A DNA stretch of 64,000 nucleotides from Mycobacterium terramassiliense (GCF_900157385.1 NZ_LT717700.1:1284112-1348111), one strand, 5' to 3'; positions 33,233-43,264 are shown, counted from the first letter of the stretch. Notes: generated by a model not told the origin, from the letters alone. Program-made: numbers and translations.

Positions 33233-34408
33233 ATGTCATTCGTGATGGCGCAACCCGACCTGGTGGCGTCGGCCGCCACGGATTTGGCGGGCATCAGGTC
33301 GGCGCTCGGCCAGGCCAGCTCGGCGGCGGCGGCCCACACCACGGAGGTGGTGGCTGCCGGTGCCGATGAGGTATCGGCAGCCGTCGCGGAATTCTTTGGC
33401 GCTCATGGCCAGGAGTATCAGGCGCTCAGCGCCCAGGCGACGGCGTTTCACGACCAGTTCGTCCAGGCCTTGAACGCGGGCGCGGGCGCGTATGCGAGCG
33501 CCGAGGCGGCCAACGCCGCCTCGACGGCGAACCCGTGGCAGGCGCTGCAACAAGACGTGCTGGGCGCGATCAACACTCCCACCGAACTGCTATTGGGCCG
33601 CCCGCTGATCGGCAACGGTACCGACGGCGCGCCCGGGACCGGCCAGAACGGCGGGGCCGGCGGGCTGTTGTGGGGCAACGGCGGCAACGGTGGGTCCGGC
33701 AAGCCCGCGACCGGCGGCTCCGGTCAGCTCGGTGATCTTCAGAACAGCATTGCCGGTGCCGGCGGCCAGGGCGGCCATGGCGGCCTGTTGAACGGCAACG
33801 GCGGTCACGGCGGCAACGCCGGATTCGCCACACGAGGAGCCGCCGGTGGCGACGGTGGCGCCGGCGGCATGTTCGGTGGCGACGGGGGCGCCGGTGGCAA
33901 CGGCTCGGGTGGCAAGGTCGGCGGAAACGGTGGTGCCGCCGGCCTCATCGGCAACGGCGGCGCCGGCGGAACGGGCGGAACCGCCGACAATTCGATCGCC
34001 CTGGAGGCCGGGGGTGCCGGCGGCAACGGCGGCACCGGCGGCACCCTGTTCGGCCACGGCGGTCACGGTGGTGCGGGTGGGCAATCCGCGTACAGCGCCG
34101 GCGGCGCGGGCGGCGCGGGCGGTAATGCCGTCGGGCTCTACGGCAATGGCGGTGCGGGTGGGTCCGGCGGTCAAGGTTATGGCAACGGCGGTGACGGCGG
34201 CCGGGGTGGCAACGCCGGCATCACCGGCGGCGGCGGTCGGGGCGGCGACGCCGGGTTCGGCAGCAACCCGTTCACCGGGTCGGTGGGCGGCGACGGCGGC
34301 AACGCGCAGCTGATCGGCAACGGCGGAGACGGCGGCACCGGCTACTACGGCGGGATCGGCGGCGCCGGCGGCCTGCTACTGGGCGTGCCGGGGACCGACG
34401 GGCCGTAG
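33233..34408 (+). CDS. PE_PGRS protein 1
   Basis: 391 residues from ATG 33233 with GGAGG upstream. An N-terminal PE domain (about 1-95: [20 protein letters not shown] through [14 protein letters not shown]) is followed by a linker with the RPLIGNG motif and a glycine-rich region of GGxGG repeats interspersed with GNGG and HGG units. PE_PGRS proteins are exported to the mycobacterial surface by type VII secretion, usually ESX-5. No separate C-terminal domain. Highly similar to the next gene, so a tandem duplication. Confidence 0.93.
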   Translation: MSFVMAQPDLVASAATDLAGIRSALGQASSAAAAHTTEVVAAGADEVSAAVAEFFGAHGQEYQALSAQATAFHDQFVQALNAGAGAYASAEAANAASTANPWQALQQDVLGAINTPTELLLGRPLIGNGTDGAPGTGQNGGAGGLLWGNGGNGGSGKPATGGSGQLGDLQNSIAGAGGQGGHGGLLNGNGGHGGNAGFATRGAAGGDGGAGGMFGGDGGAGGNGSGGKVGGNGGAAGLIGNGGAGGTGGTADNSIALEAGGAGGNGGTGGTLFGHGGHGGAGGQSAYSAGGAGGAGGNAVGLYGNGGAGGSGGQGYGNGGDGGRGGNAGITGGGGRGGDAGFGSNPFTGSVGGDGGNAQLIGNGGDGGTGYYGGIGGAGGLLLGVPGTDGP

Positions 34409-34445
34409 CGCACCCGGCCGCACCGTGCGTTTCCGATGAGCGCGC

Positions 34446-34451
34446 TACGAT
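34446..34451 (+). promoter_or_regulatory. Possible -10 box of the second PE_PGRS gene
   Basis: TACGAT within GCTACGATCTTCTCC, 39 bases before the ATG at 34491, paralogous to the block at 33155. The 82-bp gap between the two PE_PGRS genes may therefore hold its own promoter. Confidence 0.35.
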
Positions 34452-34490
34452 CTTCTCCGTTGGCGGGGGCCTGTGCTTGGAGGTTGCGCA

Positions 34491-35927
34491 ATGTCTTTCG
34501 TCATCGCGGTGCCCGACGTGGTCTCTGCGGCCGCCACGGATCTGGCGGGCGTCGGTTCGACGCTCAGCCAGGCGAACTCGGCGGCGGCGGCCCAGACCAC
34601 TCAGCTGGTGGCGGCCGGCGCCGATGAGGTGTCGGCGGCGGTGGCCGCGTTCTTCGGCGCGCACGCCCAGGAATACCAGGCCGTCAGCGCCGGGGCGGCG
34701 ACCTTCCATCAGCAATTCGTCCAGGCCCTGAACGCCGGCGCGGGCGCCTATGCCAGCGCAGAAGCAGCCAACGCTGCGGCCACGGCCAACCCGTGGCAGG
34801 TCATCCAGCAAGACCTCCTCAACGCGATCAACACGCCCACCGAGCTCCTGCTCCAGCGCCCGCTGATCGGCAACGGCACCAACGGCTTGCCGGGGACCGG
34901 CCAGAATGGCGGCGCCGGCGGCATCCTATGGGGCAACGGGGGCAACGGCGGATCGGGCGCGGCCGCCGTCGGGTCCACCAACGGCGGGACGGGCGGAAAT
35001 GGCGGGGCCGCCGGGCTATTCGGCCACGGCGGCGCCGGCGGGGCCGGCGGCGTGAGCAACGTCAACGCCAGCGCCGGCAGTGGCGGCGCCGGTGGCGCCG
35101 GTGGGCTGTTGTGGGGCAACGGCGGCCCGGGCGGCGCGGGTGGCGCCTACAACGGCGCCATCGTCCGTGGCGCTGGTTCCGGGGGCGCGGGCGGCGACGC
35201 GGTCGGGTTGTTCGGCCACGGGGGAGCAGGTGGCGCCGGCGGCCTCGCGACTGCGAATGTGTTTGGCGACGGCGCCGGGTCCGGCGGTCACGGCGGGCAC
35301 GGCGGCCTGTTGAACGGCAACGGCGGCGCCGGTGGCGCCGCGGGCGCCCAAGGCTCCGTGCCCGGCATCGGCGGTGACGGCGGTGCCGGCGGGCTGCTCA
35401 GCGGCAACGGCGGCGACGGCGGCGGCGGCTTCGGCGGAAGATCGGGCCACGGCGGCAATGCCGGCCTGATCGGCAACGGCGGGGCCGGCGGGGCCGGCGG
35501 GTTCGGCGCGGTCGGCGGCACCGGCGGGAACGGCGGCACGCTGTTGGGCAACGGCGGGCACGGCGGCAACGGGGGACAGTCGGACGTCAGCGACGGCGGC
35601 CCCGGCGGTGCCGGCGGCAGTGCCCTCGGGCTGTTCGGACACGGCGGGGACGGCGGGAACGGAGGCCAGAGTGCCGCCGCGGCATCCAATGGCGGTCAGG
35701 GCGGCCACGGCGGGAACGGCGCCGTGTTCGGCGGCGGCGGAAGCGGCGGCAACGGCGGGGCCAGCGTGGGCGGCAAGGCGAGTGGGGGCGACGGCGGAAA
35801 CGCCCAATTCGTCGGCAACGGCGGCGCCGGCGGCAACAGCGCCGGTGCCGGGGCGAGCCTGGGACAGGGCGGCAACGGCGGGTTGCTGCTCGGGATTCCG
35901 GGCCCCAACGGGCACGCCGGGCCGTAG
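34491..35927 (+). CDS. PE_PGRS protein 2
   Basis: 478 residues from ATG 34491 with GGAGG seven bases upstream. Same PE domain ([20 protein letters not shown]) and linker ([16 protein letters not shown]) as the preceding gene and a longer glycine-rich repeat region. Ends [11 protein letters not shown], matching the [10 protein letters not shown] end of its neighbour, so the whole gene was duplicated and the repeat part then changed length. Ends seven bases before the convergent 98-aa gene. Confidence 0.93.
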   Translation: MSFVIAVPDVVSAAATDLAGVGSTLSQANSAAAAQTTQLVAAGADEVSAAVAAFFGAHAQEYQAVSAGAATFHQQFVQALNAGAGAYASAEAANAAATANPWQVIQQDLLNAINTPTELLLQRPLIGNGTNGLPGTGQNGGAGGILWGNGGNGGSGAAAVGSTNGGTGGNGGAAGLFGHGGAGGAGGVSNVNASAGSGGAGGAGGLLWGNGGPGGAGGAYNGAIVRGAGSGGAGGDAVGLFGHGGAGGAGGLATANVFGDGAGSGGHGGHGGLLNGNGGAGGAAGAQGSVPGIGGDGGAGGLLSGNGGDGGGGFGGRSGHGGNAGLIGNGGAGGAGGFGAVGGTGGNGGTLLGNGGHGGNGGQSDVSDGGPGGAGGSALGLFGHGGDGGNGGQSAAAASNGGQGGHGGNGAVFGGGGSGGNGGASVGGKASGGDGGNAQFVGNGGAGGNSAGAGASLGQGGNGGLLLGIPGPNGHAGP

Positions 35928-35934
35928 CCGACGC

Positions 35935-36231
35935 TCAGTCGCTGGCGGGCAGCGGCTTGACCTCTTTGAGCTGCAGCGCGGTCTGCCCGATGCTCAGGCT
36001 GCCGGCGCCGGGCTTGGTGACCAGCACCTCGGCGCCGGTCTCGTCGACGTAGCGCTTGCCCATCACGGTGCCGTCGGCGAACGCGGGGTCGGGCTCGCCG
36101 GAGCGCTCGCCGCCGATCGGCACCATCGGCGCGCCCCCACAGCGCAGGTCGTCGAGGCTGTCGGCGCTGCGGACCACGATGACCTGGGTGTCACAGACCT
36201 GGCTGGCGAGGCGGGTTCCGTTCTTGATCAT
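35935..36231 (-). CDS. Unrecognised 98-residue protein coupled to a CoA ligase
   Basis: Starts at ATG 36231, overlapping the ligase stop by four bases (ATGA). The N-terminal half contains DTQVIVVRSADSLDDLRCGG followed by APMVPIG, with a CGGxPM turn; the rest is short beta-like segments ending VKPLPASD. Cytoplasmic, no signal peptide. The strict coupling to a FadD gene suggests an accessory role to the ligase, but no family is recognised. Confidence 0.7.
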   Translation of the reverse strand: MIKNGTRLASQVCDTQVIVVRSADSLDDLRCGGAPMVPIGGERSGEPDPAFADGTVMGKRYVDETGAEVLVTKPGAGSLSIGQTALQLKEVKPLPASD

Positions 36232-37727
36232 TTTGGCGTTCCTAATGTTCGGAGATCTTCGACGATTTCGCGACGCAGGACCTTGCCCGTGGGTGTGGTC
36301 GGCAGCTCGCCGCGAAACACTACCCGGTCGGGCGTGCGCGACCCGCGCAAACTCTTGCGGACATGCTCGCGCAGCTCCTCGGGGTCGGGATCGATGCCCG
36401 CGACCGGCACCACCACGGCCACGATCGCCTGGCCCCACTGCGGGTCCTCGACGCCGACCACCGCGACGTCGTGGACGTGGGCGTGCTCGATGAGCACCTC
36501 CTCGAGCTCGGCGGGCGCGATGTTCTCCCCGCCGCGGATGATGGTGTCGTCGCTGCGCCCGCTGATAAAGAGGTAGCCGTCCTCGTCGAGCAGGGCGACG
36601 TCGCGGGTCGGAAACCAACCGTCCTCGTCGAGCACCGACCCGATCCCGGTGTAGCGCCCCGACACCTGCTCGCCGCGCACGAACAGCTCGCCGCTTTCGC
36701 CCGGCGGAAGCACCGCGCCGTCCTCGCCGCGGATCTGCAGCTCGATGCCGGGCACCGGGCGGCCCACCGAGCCCAGCCGCCGGGCGACGTGGTCGGCCGA
36801 CGCCGAGTGCGCCTCGCGGTGGTCGTCGGGACCCAGCACCGCGATCGTCGAGCTCGTCTCGGTCAGCCCGTAGGCGTTGACGAAGCCCACGTGCGGCAAC
36901 AGCTCCAGCGCCCGGCGCACCAGCGGCAGGCCCACCTTGGATCCGCCGTAGGCCAGGCTGCGCAGCGACGGCAGCTCGTGCCCGCCGCCCTCCAGGACGG
37001 TGACGATGCGGTCCAGCATGGTGGGCACCACCGTCGCCGTGCTCACCCGCTCGGCGTCGACCAGCCGCACCCATTCGTCGGCGTCAAAGTTGGTCAGGTA
37101 GACCATCTTTCGGCCGGCGTAGAGGTTCGACAGCGCGGCGCTGACCCCGGCGATGTGATAGGGCGGCACGCAGATCAGCGCGGCGTCGGCGGGTTCGGCC
37201 GACTCGAACTCGACGGTCCCGGTGACGTAGCTGGTCAAGTTGTTGTGCGAGAGCTCGACGGCCTTGGGCTGTGACGTGGTGCCCGACGTGAACAGGACGA
37301 TCGCGACGGACTCCGGGTCGGGAAACTCTGCGGCGGGCTCGCTTTCATGCGCCGCCGCGAGGAACTCCTCGGACGACATCACCCGCTCGGATGAGTCCCC
37401 GATCATGTCGCGGTAGCGGTCGTCGACGATCACCAGCGGTTCGGGCAGCCGCGCGATCAGCGCCTGGATGCCATCGGCGGACAAGCGGTAATTCAGCGGC
37501 GTGAAGGCCAGCCCGGCGCGCGCGGCGGCGAAGATCAGCACCGGCAGCATCGCGCCGCCGGTGCCCACGTAGGCCACGTGCTTGGCGCCGGAAGCCGCGA
37601 CGACACCGGCGCCGCCGTCGGCGAGATCGCTGAGCTGCTGCGTCGTCAGCCGCAGCTGTCCCGAAACAACCGCCGTGCGCTCGGGGTTGCTCGACGCGGC
37701 CATCTCCAGCAGCAGCGAAATGCTCAT
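36228..37727 (-). CDS. Acyl-CoA synthetase (AMP-forming, FadD type)
   Basis: 499 residues. ANL-superfamily motifs are complete: FTSGTTSQPKAVELSHNN (P-loop motif), NAYGLTETSS (A5), TRDVALLDEDGYLFISGRSDD (A7/A8), and the C-terminal catalytic Lys in TGKVLRR. Activates a carboxylic acid to its CoA thioester. It belongs to the accessory block next to the PE_PGRS genes and is followed by the coupled 98-aa gene. echA1 lies 67 bp upstream in the same direction and could share its transcript. Confidence 0.9.
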   Translation of the reverse strand: MSISLLLEMAASSNPERTAVVSGQLRLTTQQLSDLADGGAGVVAASGAKHVAYVGTGGAMLPVLIFAAARAGLAFTPLNYRLSADGIQALIARLPEPLVIVDDRYRDMIGDSSERVMSSEEFLAAAHESEPAAEFPDPESVAIVLFTSGTTSQPKAVELSHNNLTSYVTGTVEFESAEPADAALICVPPYHIAGVSAALSNLYAGRKMVYLTNFDADEWVRLVDAERVSTATVVPTMLDRIVTVLEGGGHELPSLRSLAYGGSKVGLPLVRRALELLPHVGFVNAYGLTETSSTIAVLGPDDHREAHSASADHVARRLGSVGRPVPGIELQIRGEDGAVLPPGESGELFVRGEQVSGRYTGIGSVLDEDGWFPTRDVALLDEDGYLFISGRSDDTIIRGGENIAPAELEEVLIEHAHVHDVAVVGVEDPQWGQAIVAVVVPVAGIDPDPEELREHVRKSLRGSRTPDRVVFRGELPTTPTGKVLRREIVEDLRTLGTPK

Positions 37728-37794
37728 CCTCGGTCTTCCCGGATCCCCACGCCTTTACAAAATTTAGTCACAGTGTAACCCGTCGGACCGACCG

Positions 37795-38586
37795 TCAGGT
37801 GCCCGTCCAGCGCGCCGGTCGCTTCTCCGCGAACGCGATCGCGCCCTCCTTGGCGTCGTTGGACACGAACACCGGGGCCAGGATCTTGTTCTGCTCGGCC
37901 CACATCGTCTCCGGGGTCCAGCCGCGGGACTCGACGATGATCCGCTTGGTGGCGGCGACCGCGAGCGGGCCGTTGGCGGCGATCTTCTCGGCCAGCTCGA
38001 TGGCCGCGTCCAGCGCCTTGCCCGGTTCGGCCAGCACGTTGACCATCCCCAGCTCGTGGGCGCGCTCGGCGGACAGGCTGTCGCCGGTCAGCGCCAGCTG
38101 CATCGCGATGGCGGACGGGATGCGCTCGGGCAGCCGCAGCAGCCCGCCGCCGCCGGCGACCAGACCCCGCTTGACCTCCGGGATGCCGAACGCGGAGTCC
38201 CGCGCGGCCACGATCAGGTCGGTGGCCAATGCCAGCTCGGTGCCCCCGGCCAGCGCGAAACCTTCCACCGCGGCGATGAGCGGCTTGACCGGCGGCCGCT
38301 CGGTGAAGCCCATGCCGCGGCCCTCGACGATGGGCACCTCGCCGCGGGCGAACGCCTTGAGGTCCATGCCCGCGCAGAACGAGCCGCCGGCGCCGGTCAC
38401 GATTCCGACCGACAGGCCGGTGTCGCCGTCGAGCCGGTCGACGGCGTCGGCCAGGGCCCGGGCGACCGCGGCGTTGACCGCGTTCTTGGCCTTCGGCCGG
38501 TTGATGGTGATGATCAGGATCCGATCCCGCTGTTCGACCAGGACTTCGGGTTCCTCGGTGCTGGCCTCTTCGCTCCCAGTGCTCAC
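37795..38586 (-). CDS. echA1: Enoyl-CoA hydratase EchA1
   Basis: 263 residues from GTG 38586 with AGGAG about 12 bases upstream. Crotonase fold with oxyanion segments GGSFCAGMDLKAF and EGFALAGGTELALATDLI; near-identical to Rv0222. Hydrates trans-2-enoyl-CoA in beta-oxidation. Sits downstream of the WS/DGAT and lipC genes in a long leftward run, upstream of the accessory CoA ligase. Confidence 0.92.
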   Translation of the reverse strand: MSTGSEEASTEEPEVLVEQRDRILIITINRPKAKNAVNAAVARALADAVDRLDGDTGLSVGIVTGAGGSFCAGMDLKAFARGEVPIVEGRGMGFTERPPVKPLIAAVEGFALAGGTELALATDLIVAARDSAFGIPEVKRGLVAGGGGLLRLPERIPSAIAMQLALTGDSLSAERAHELGMVNVLAEPGKALDAAIELAEKIAANGPLAVAATKRIIVESRGWTPETMWAEQNKILAPVFVSNDAKEGAIAFAEKRPARWTGT

Positions 38587-38696
38587 GGTGCCGCACAGCT
38601 CCTTCGGGTATGGGGTGGCTGCCTATCCGACCGATGGTAACGGTCGACGGAAATGGCATTGGCACCAGTCGAGAGTCCCGTTTCCAGAGCCGGCCC

Positions 38697-40106
38697 TCAG
38701 GCCGGCGCCATCGCCGCCTCGACGACCGTCAGCTCTTCGGAAAGCCCTGCGGCCCTGCGTATCTCGATGAAGTCGGCGACCATGGCCTCGGTCACCTCGT
38801 GCGGGTCCTTCAGCGTGGCCCCATCGGACAGCACCGAGATGTTGATCTGGTCGACATAGCTCCACACGGTGATGTTCAGGCCGCTGCCGGCGGTTAGCGG
38901 TCCGACCGAATAGATCTCGGTGACCAGCGCCCCGCCGACCCGGCCGCGCTCGCGCGGCCCGGGAACGTTCGAGATGTTCAGGTTGAGGATTTTGTTGTTG
39001 CCGTCGCGGCCGGACGCCCAGCGAAAGAACGCCTGGGTGGGAGCGGGCGGCATGTAGGCCGCCCACCTGCTGACCAGCTCCGGTCCCATCAGCTGGTTGC
39101 TTTCCTTGGCGGCGATGGCGTTCTCGTGGCTGCACTGCACCCGCTCCAGCGGGTCGTCGGAGTCGGTCGGCAACCCCACCAGCACGCCGGTGAAGCGATT
39201 GCCGGAGATCCGTTCGGGCGAGAAGTCGAAACTCATCGGCACCGACGCCAGCAGGGGCTCGGCCTTGCCGTCGTACCGCAGGAGCAGCGTGCGCAGCGCG
39301 CCGCTCGCCATGGCGAGCACCATGTCGTTGATCGTCGCGCCCAGCCGCTTGCCGGTTTCCTTGACGTCGGCCAGCGCCAGCGTGGCGGTGGCGAATCGGC
39401 GCTCCGCGGTGATCTTGTGGTTCATGAAGGTGGGCGGCGGCTCGAACGGCCGGGTCAGCTCCGGGGACAGCTTGCGCGAGCTGCGGCGGACGCGGCCCAA
39501 GCCCTGCGCCGTATAGCGGATCGTCGCGGGGATGCGCCCGACGTGGCGCAGGTGATCCGCGAACGCCGAAGCCATCAGCTGCCGCGCGCTGGGGGCGGGG
39601 TCGCACTGATAGGGCCCGTCCGCCGGCCCCGGCTGCAGGTCCATCCCCCGGGCCATCAGGTTCGCCGACGCCACCCCGTCCGCGAGCGCGTGGTGGATCT
39701 TGCCGACCACCGCGATGCGGTGATTGGCGAGCCCTTCGATGAAGTACATCTCCCATAGGGGGCGTTCGCGGTCCAGCGGGGTGCTGGCGATCCGCCCGAT
39801 CGCCTCGTCCAGTTCCCGGCGGCCGCCCGGCGCGGGGAGCCGCCACGGCCGGATGTGGTACTCGAGGTCGACCTCGCAGTGCTCCCGCCACATCGGGTGG
39901 TGGAATTGGTAAGGGATCTCGACGAGCTGGTAGCAGAACGGCTCGAGCTTGTTCAGCCGGCCGCCGATCACCTGGCGGAAGGCGTCGATGTCGAAGTCAC
40001 GCCGATCCGGCGCCAGCTCGATCACGGCGGCTTTGATCGTGTGCATGTGGACGTTCGGCGTCTCGCTGTACAGCAGTACCGCGTCCCAGCCGCTGAGCCT
40101 TTTCAC
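38697..40106 (-). CDS. Wax ester synthase/diacylglycerol acyltransferase (Rv0221)
   Basis: 469 residues from GTG 40106 with AAGGGG upstream; equal in length to Rv0221. The active-site motif HHALADG is at residues 138-144 in KIHHALADGVASANLM. The C-terminal condensation-like domain includes LNLNISNVPGPRE. Makes triacylglycerol or wax esters from acyl-CoA. Lies 44 bp downstream of the esterase lipC. Confidence 0.92.
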   Translation of the reverse strand: MKRLSGWDAVLLYSETPNVHMHTIKAAVIELAPDRRDFDIDAFRQVIGGRLNKLEPFCYQLVEIPYQFHHPMWREHCEVDLEYHIRPWRLPAPGGRRELDEAIGRIASTPLDRERPLWEMYFIEGLANHRIAVVGKIHHALADGVASANLMARGMDLQPGPADGPYQCDPAPSARQLMASAFADHLRHVGRIPATIRYTAQGLGRVRRSSRKLSPELTRPFEPPPTFMNHKITAERRFATATLALADVKETGKRLGATINDMVLAMASGALRTLLLRYDGKAEPLLASVPMSFDFSPERISGNRFTGVLVGLPTDSDDPLERVQCSHENAIAAKESNQLMGPELVSRWAAYMPPAPTQAFFRWASGRDGNNKILNLNISNVPGPRERGRVGGALVTEIYSVGPLTAGSGLNITVWSYVDQINISVLSDGATLKDPHEVTEAMVADFIEIRRAAGLSEELTVVEAAMAPA

Positions 40107-40150
40107 CGCTGCCCCTTACCCATAGGGGGACATTACCCAGCGGCGGGAGC

Positions 40151-41356
40151 TCAGATAACCTCTTTCGCGGCGATCTGCGATTTGGTGCGGTAGACCTGGT
40201 TGAGGAAAAGCGACGCGGCGTGCGCTGCCGCACCCGCGCGCTGCGCGTCGACGAGGTCGTACCCGTGCCCCGCGCCCGGCAGCTCCAGGTAGCCCACCAG
40301 TGAGTGCGAGGCGGCGCGCAGCCGCTCGACGAAGCTGCGGGCCTGCTCGACCGGGATCACGCTGTCCTTGCTGCCGTGAATCACCAAGAACGGCGGGGCA
40401 TTTCGATGCACGCGCGCGATCGGTGACGCGTCACGGAACACCTCGGGGTGCCGCGTGATCGACTTCCTGACCACCACCCGCTCCAAAAAATCGACGAACC
40501 GGTCGCGCTCGGGGGTGGAGCGATCCTCCCAGTCGTAGCGGCCGTAGATGCCGACCACGGCGTCCACCGAACTGTCGGCGCCCTCGGGCAACTCGGCCCG
40601 GTGCGCGGGGTCGTCGGGAGTCAGCCCGGCCAGCGCGGACAGGTGACCGCCCGCCGAACAACCTGCCACCGCAACGAAATTGCGGTCGCCGCCGAACTTG
40701 TCGACGTTGGCGCGCGCCCAGGCGATGGCGGTCTTGACGTCGGTGATGTGGCGGGGCCAGCGGTGGTGGGGCGCCACACGGTAGTCGATCGCGAGGCACA
40801 CCCAGCCCTGCTCGGCCAGCCGCGACATCAGCGCGGACCCCTGCCCCATGCACCTGCCGTGCACCCAGGCGCCGCCGGGAACGAAGATCAGGACGGGCGC
40901 CGGTTGCGCGGGCAGGTCCTTGCGGCGCCAGACGTCGAGCACCTGCGCCGGGCTGTTCCCGTAGTGGACCGCCCGTCGGTACAGGTAGCGGCGCTGGCGC
41001 ATCGCGTCCCAGATCGGTGGCGTGCGCTCCGCGGTGGGCCATTCGGCGTCGAGGTCCGCGGCCGACACGACACCGCGCAGCGCGGCGAGGGAAACCTCCT
41101 GGGTGCTCTCCCTGTCCCGGCGGCGATCGTCGCCGGTGCCGGGCTTCAGCAAGTTTGTCGTCATCGTGGACAGGGCTTGCGGTGCGTGCCGCGCGCCCCA
41201 CACACTCATGGCGGTCAGGGCGCCCAGCGGTTCCAGCCGTTTGCCGACGACCGGCAGCGAAGCGCCGGCCTCGCTCAAGGCCAGCATGTAGTCGGCGGGG
41301 CCGGCCCGCAGCAACCACTTCACGCAGGGTGTCATGCGGGATGCCCTCGCAGTCAT
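40151..41356 (-). CDS. lipC: Carboxylesterase LipC (HSL-like alpha/beta hydrolase)
   Basis: 401 residues. Alpha/beta hydrolase with oxyanion region VPGGAWVHG, nucleophile elbow AGCSAGGHLSAL, and a catalytic His in GAGHGYDL. Similar throughout to Rv0220, a cell-surface-associated esterase in M. tuberculosis. No Shine-Dalgarno; TACAGT lies six bases before the ATG like a -10 box, so a leaderless transcript is possible. The 92-bp gap to Rv0219 shows nothing else clear. Confidence 0.9.
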   Translation of the reverse strand: MTARASRMTPCVKWLLRAGPADYMLALSEAGASLPVVGKRLEPLGALTAMSVWGARHAPQALSTMTTNLLKPGTGDDRRRDRESTQEVSLAALRGVVSAADLDAEWPTAERTPPIWDAMRQRRYLYRRAVHYGNSPAQVLDVWRRKDLPAQPAPVLIFVPGGAWVHGRCMGQGSALMSRLAEQGWVCLAIDYRVAPHHRWPRHITDVKTAIAWARANVDKFGGDRNFVAVAGCSAGGHLSALAGLTPDDPAHRAELPEGADSSVDAVVGIYGRYDWEDRSTPERDRFVDFLERVVVRKSITRHPEVFRDASPIARVHRNAPPFLVIHGSKDSVIPVEQARSFVERLRAASHSLVGYLELPGAGHGYDLVDAQRAGAAAHAASLFLNQVYRTKSQIAAKEVI

Positions 41357-41448
41357 GTACGGACTGTACCCCCGCGCGCACGGCTGAAACTGACGTTTGC
41401 GTTAGCGGGTGCCTACCCGGCGGCCGCGGGGTTTGCTATGCGCGGCGT

Positions 41449-41970
41449 TTACCGTCTAATACGCGATTTTCTCAATTTGCCGGCCGCGCGCCGGCGGGCC
41501 CCGGCGAGCCGCGCGGCGTAGCAGAGCGCGCTCACCGCGAACATCACCGACGCGAGCAGCAGCCACCTGCCCAGAAACGGCTGCTGGGTCTGCCCGGTGG
41601 CCGCCTGGTAGGTGGTGGCGCCCTGCTGGATGATGCCCGGCAGGAAGATCAGCAGCGTCAGCCCCGCGCCCAGGGCGGGAACCCGAATGTAGTTGCGGGC
41701 GACCACTTTTGGCTGCACCGACCGGGCGATGCGCCACGACAGCAGCCTGTCGGCCAGCGCGTAGAGCGGAAACAGCAGCAGGTCGTGGGCGATCACCGCG
41801 GCCGCCAGCCAGACGACGATGGACTGCCACCAGGTGCCGGAGTTCCACAGCGTCGCCGGTCTGAAGGTGGCCAGAACGTAGCCCACCAGCGCGAAGCCGG
41901 AAAGCATGGTCAGCAGGTGCAGCGGGCGGGCCCCGTAGAAAGCCGCGAAACGCGTTGGTAATCCAGGCAT
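41449..41970 (-). CDS. Membrane protein Rv0219
   Basis: 173 residues with four predicted transmembrane helices (first at about 18-36, then 48-68, 98-118, 133-152) and a basic C-terminus. Starts one base after the stop of the molybdopterin oxidoreductase gene, so the two are translated together and may form one membrane complex. No family function known. Confidence 0.85.
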   Translation of the reverse strand: MPGLPTRFAAFYGARPLHLLTMLSGFALVGYVLATFRPATLWNSGTWWQSIVVWLAAAVIAHDLLLFPLYALADRLLSWRIARSVQPKVVARNYIRVPALGAGLTLLIFLPGIIQQGATTYQAATGQTQQPFLGRWLLLASVMFAVSALCYAARLAGARRRAAGKLRKSRIRR

Positions 41971-41971
41971 G

Positions 41972-43264
41972 TCAGCTCGGCTCGAAATCGATGGAGGTCA
42001 CCCATTTGGTGTTGTGCACGCCGGGCAGCGCGGGAACGATGATCCGGGCCGGGTAGCCGTGATCCAGCGACAGTTCTTCGCCGTTGACCCCCAGCGCCAG
42101 CAGGGCGTCCGGATCCCCAATCTGGTTGGCCTGCAACGTCGCCGCGCCGAACGCGCCGCCGCGCTGCAACGAGGCCACGCGGGCCGTGCGGGGCGCGGGC
42201 ACCCCGGCCAGCCGGGCCAGCTCGGCCAGCCGGACCCCGCTCCAGGTCTGCACGGTCGACCACCCCTCGACGCACGCGATCGGCAGTCGCGCCCGGTGTT
42301 GCGGCATGCCGGCCAGCGCGGCGCGGTCCAGCACCACCTCGGTCGGTCCCCCCCGCAGGACCAACCGCCAACTCGCGCCGACGCTTTCGCGCGCGATCCC
42401 CGCGGCGACGGCCGTCTTGTTCACCGGGAAGTCGCCGCCCCCGCGCCCGCGCGGCAGCAGCAGGGCGGCGCCGCGGGACACACCGCCGAGCGTCTGTCCC
42501 GCGGTGAGCACGCCCACGAGCAGCGCGCCGGAGCCGACCAGCGCCAGGGCACCGCGCCGGCTCATCGTCGGTTCGGCCGGGTCGGCCGCAACCAGCCCGT
42601 CGGGGTCGGGCGGTTCAGGGCGGGTGTCACTTCGATTGGTGCGCAACACTTCTCGCAGTGGCATCGACCGCAGCCCGGTGACCATGCGCGGAATCTTGAG
42701 TGCGATGTGCATCAGGAATCCGGCGATCATGACCCACGCCCCGAAATAGTGCGCGTCATAGAAGCTGAACCCGAAGATGTAGTCGTACTGGATGTTCAGC
42801 ACCCCGGTGACGATTTCGAACAGCACGCCGCCGACCAGCATCAACAACGACAATCGCTCCAGCAACTGGGCGATGGAGCGGGCCGGCGGCCACACGAACA
42901 GCTTCGGGATCACCGACCACAGCTTGGCCAGCACGACCGGGATGATCACCAGCCCCAGCCCCACGTGCAGGCCCTGGGTCAGCCGGTACAACCACGACGG
43001 GCGGGTCGGCCAGGCGAACGCCGGCAGGCGCAGCCACCCGACGTCGGCGGGGATGGCCTGTCCCAACTGCGGCCCGTAGGCGATGTAGGACAGCAGCCCG
43101 GTGAGGATCACGATCGGCAGCGCAACCAGCAGCACCAGCCCGAACACCGACGTCAGCCATGGGCCGCGCAGGGGGCTCCGGAAACGGTTCAGCCGCCGCG
43201 TGCCCGGCGGGGGATGCCCCTCGAGCGCGCGCCACAGCTTGGCGGGAAACCCGTAGTCGCTCAC
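41972..43264 (-). CDS. Membrane-bound molybdopterin-dependent oxidoreductase (Rv0218)
   Basis: 430 residues. The N-terminal half is a cytochrome b561-like membrane domain with about five helices and several His residues that could bind haem (for example GLHVGLG and FYDAHYFGAW). A linker with RRGALALVGSGALLVG follows, then a sulfite-oxidase-type Moco domain (about 260-430) with the conserved Cys in ACVEGWSTVQTW. Suggests electron transfer between the quinone pool and an extracytoplasmic substrate. The GTG start overlaps the methyltransferase stop (GTGA). Confidence 0.87.
   Translation of the reverse strand: MSDYGFPAKLWRALEGHPPPGTRRLNRFRSPLRGPWLTSVFGLVLLVALPIVILTGLLSYIAYGPQLGQAIPADVGWLRLPAFAWPTRPSWLYRLTQGLHVGLGLVIIPVVLAKLWSVIPKLFVWPPARSIAQLLERLSLLMLVGGVLFEIVTGVLNIQYDYIFGFSFYDAHYFGAWVMIAGFLMHIALKIPRMVTGLRSMPLREVLRTNRSDTRPEPPDPDGLVAADPAEPTMSRRGALALVGSGALLVGVLTAGQTLGGVSRGAALLLPRGRGGGDFPVNKTAVAAGIARESVGASWRLVLRGGPTEVVLDRAALAGMPQHRARLPIACVEGWSTVQTWSGVRLAELARLAGVPAPRTARVASLQRGGAFGAATLQANQIGDPDALLALGVNGEELSLDHGYPARIIVPALPGVHNTKWVTSIDFEPS

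Noticed and set aside
33600..35900. Non-coding minisatellite in the GGC-rich region
   Set aside because: The repeats are in frame and encode GGxGG units of PE_PGRS proteins.
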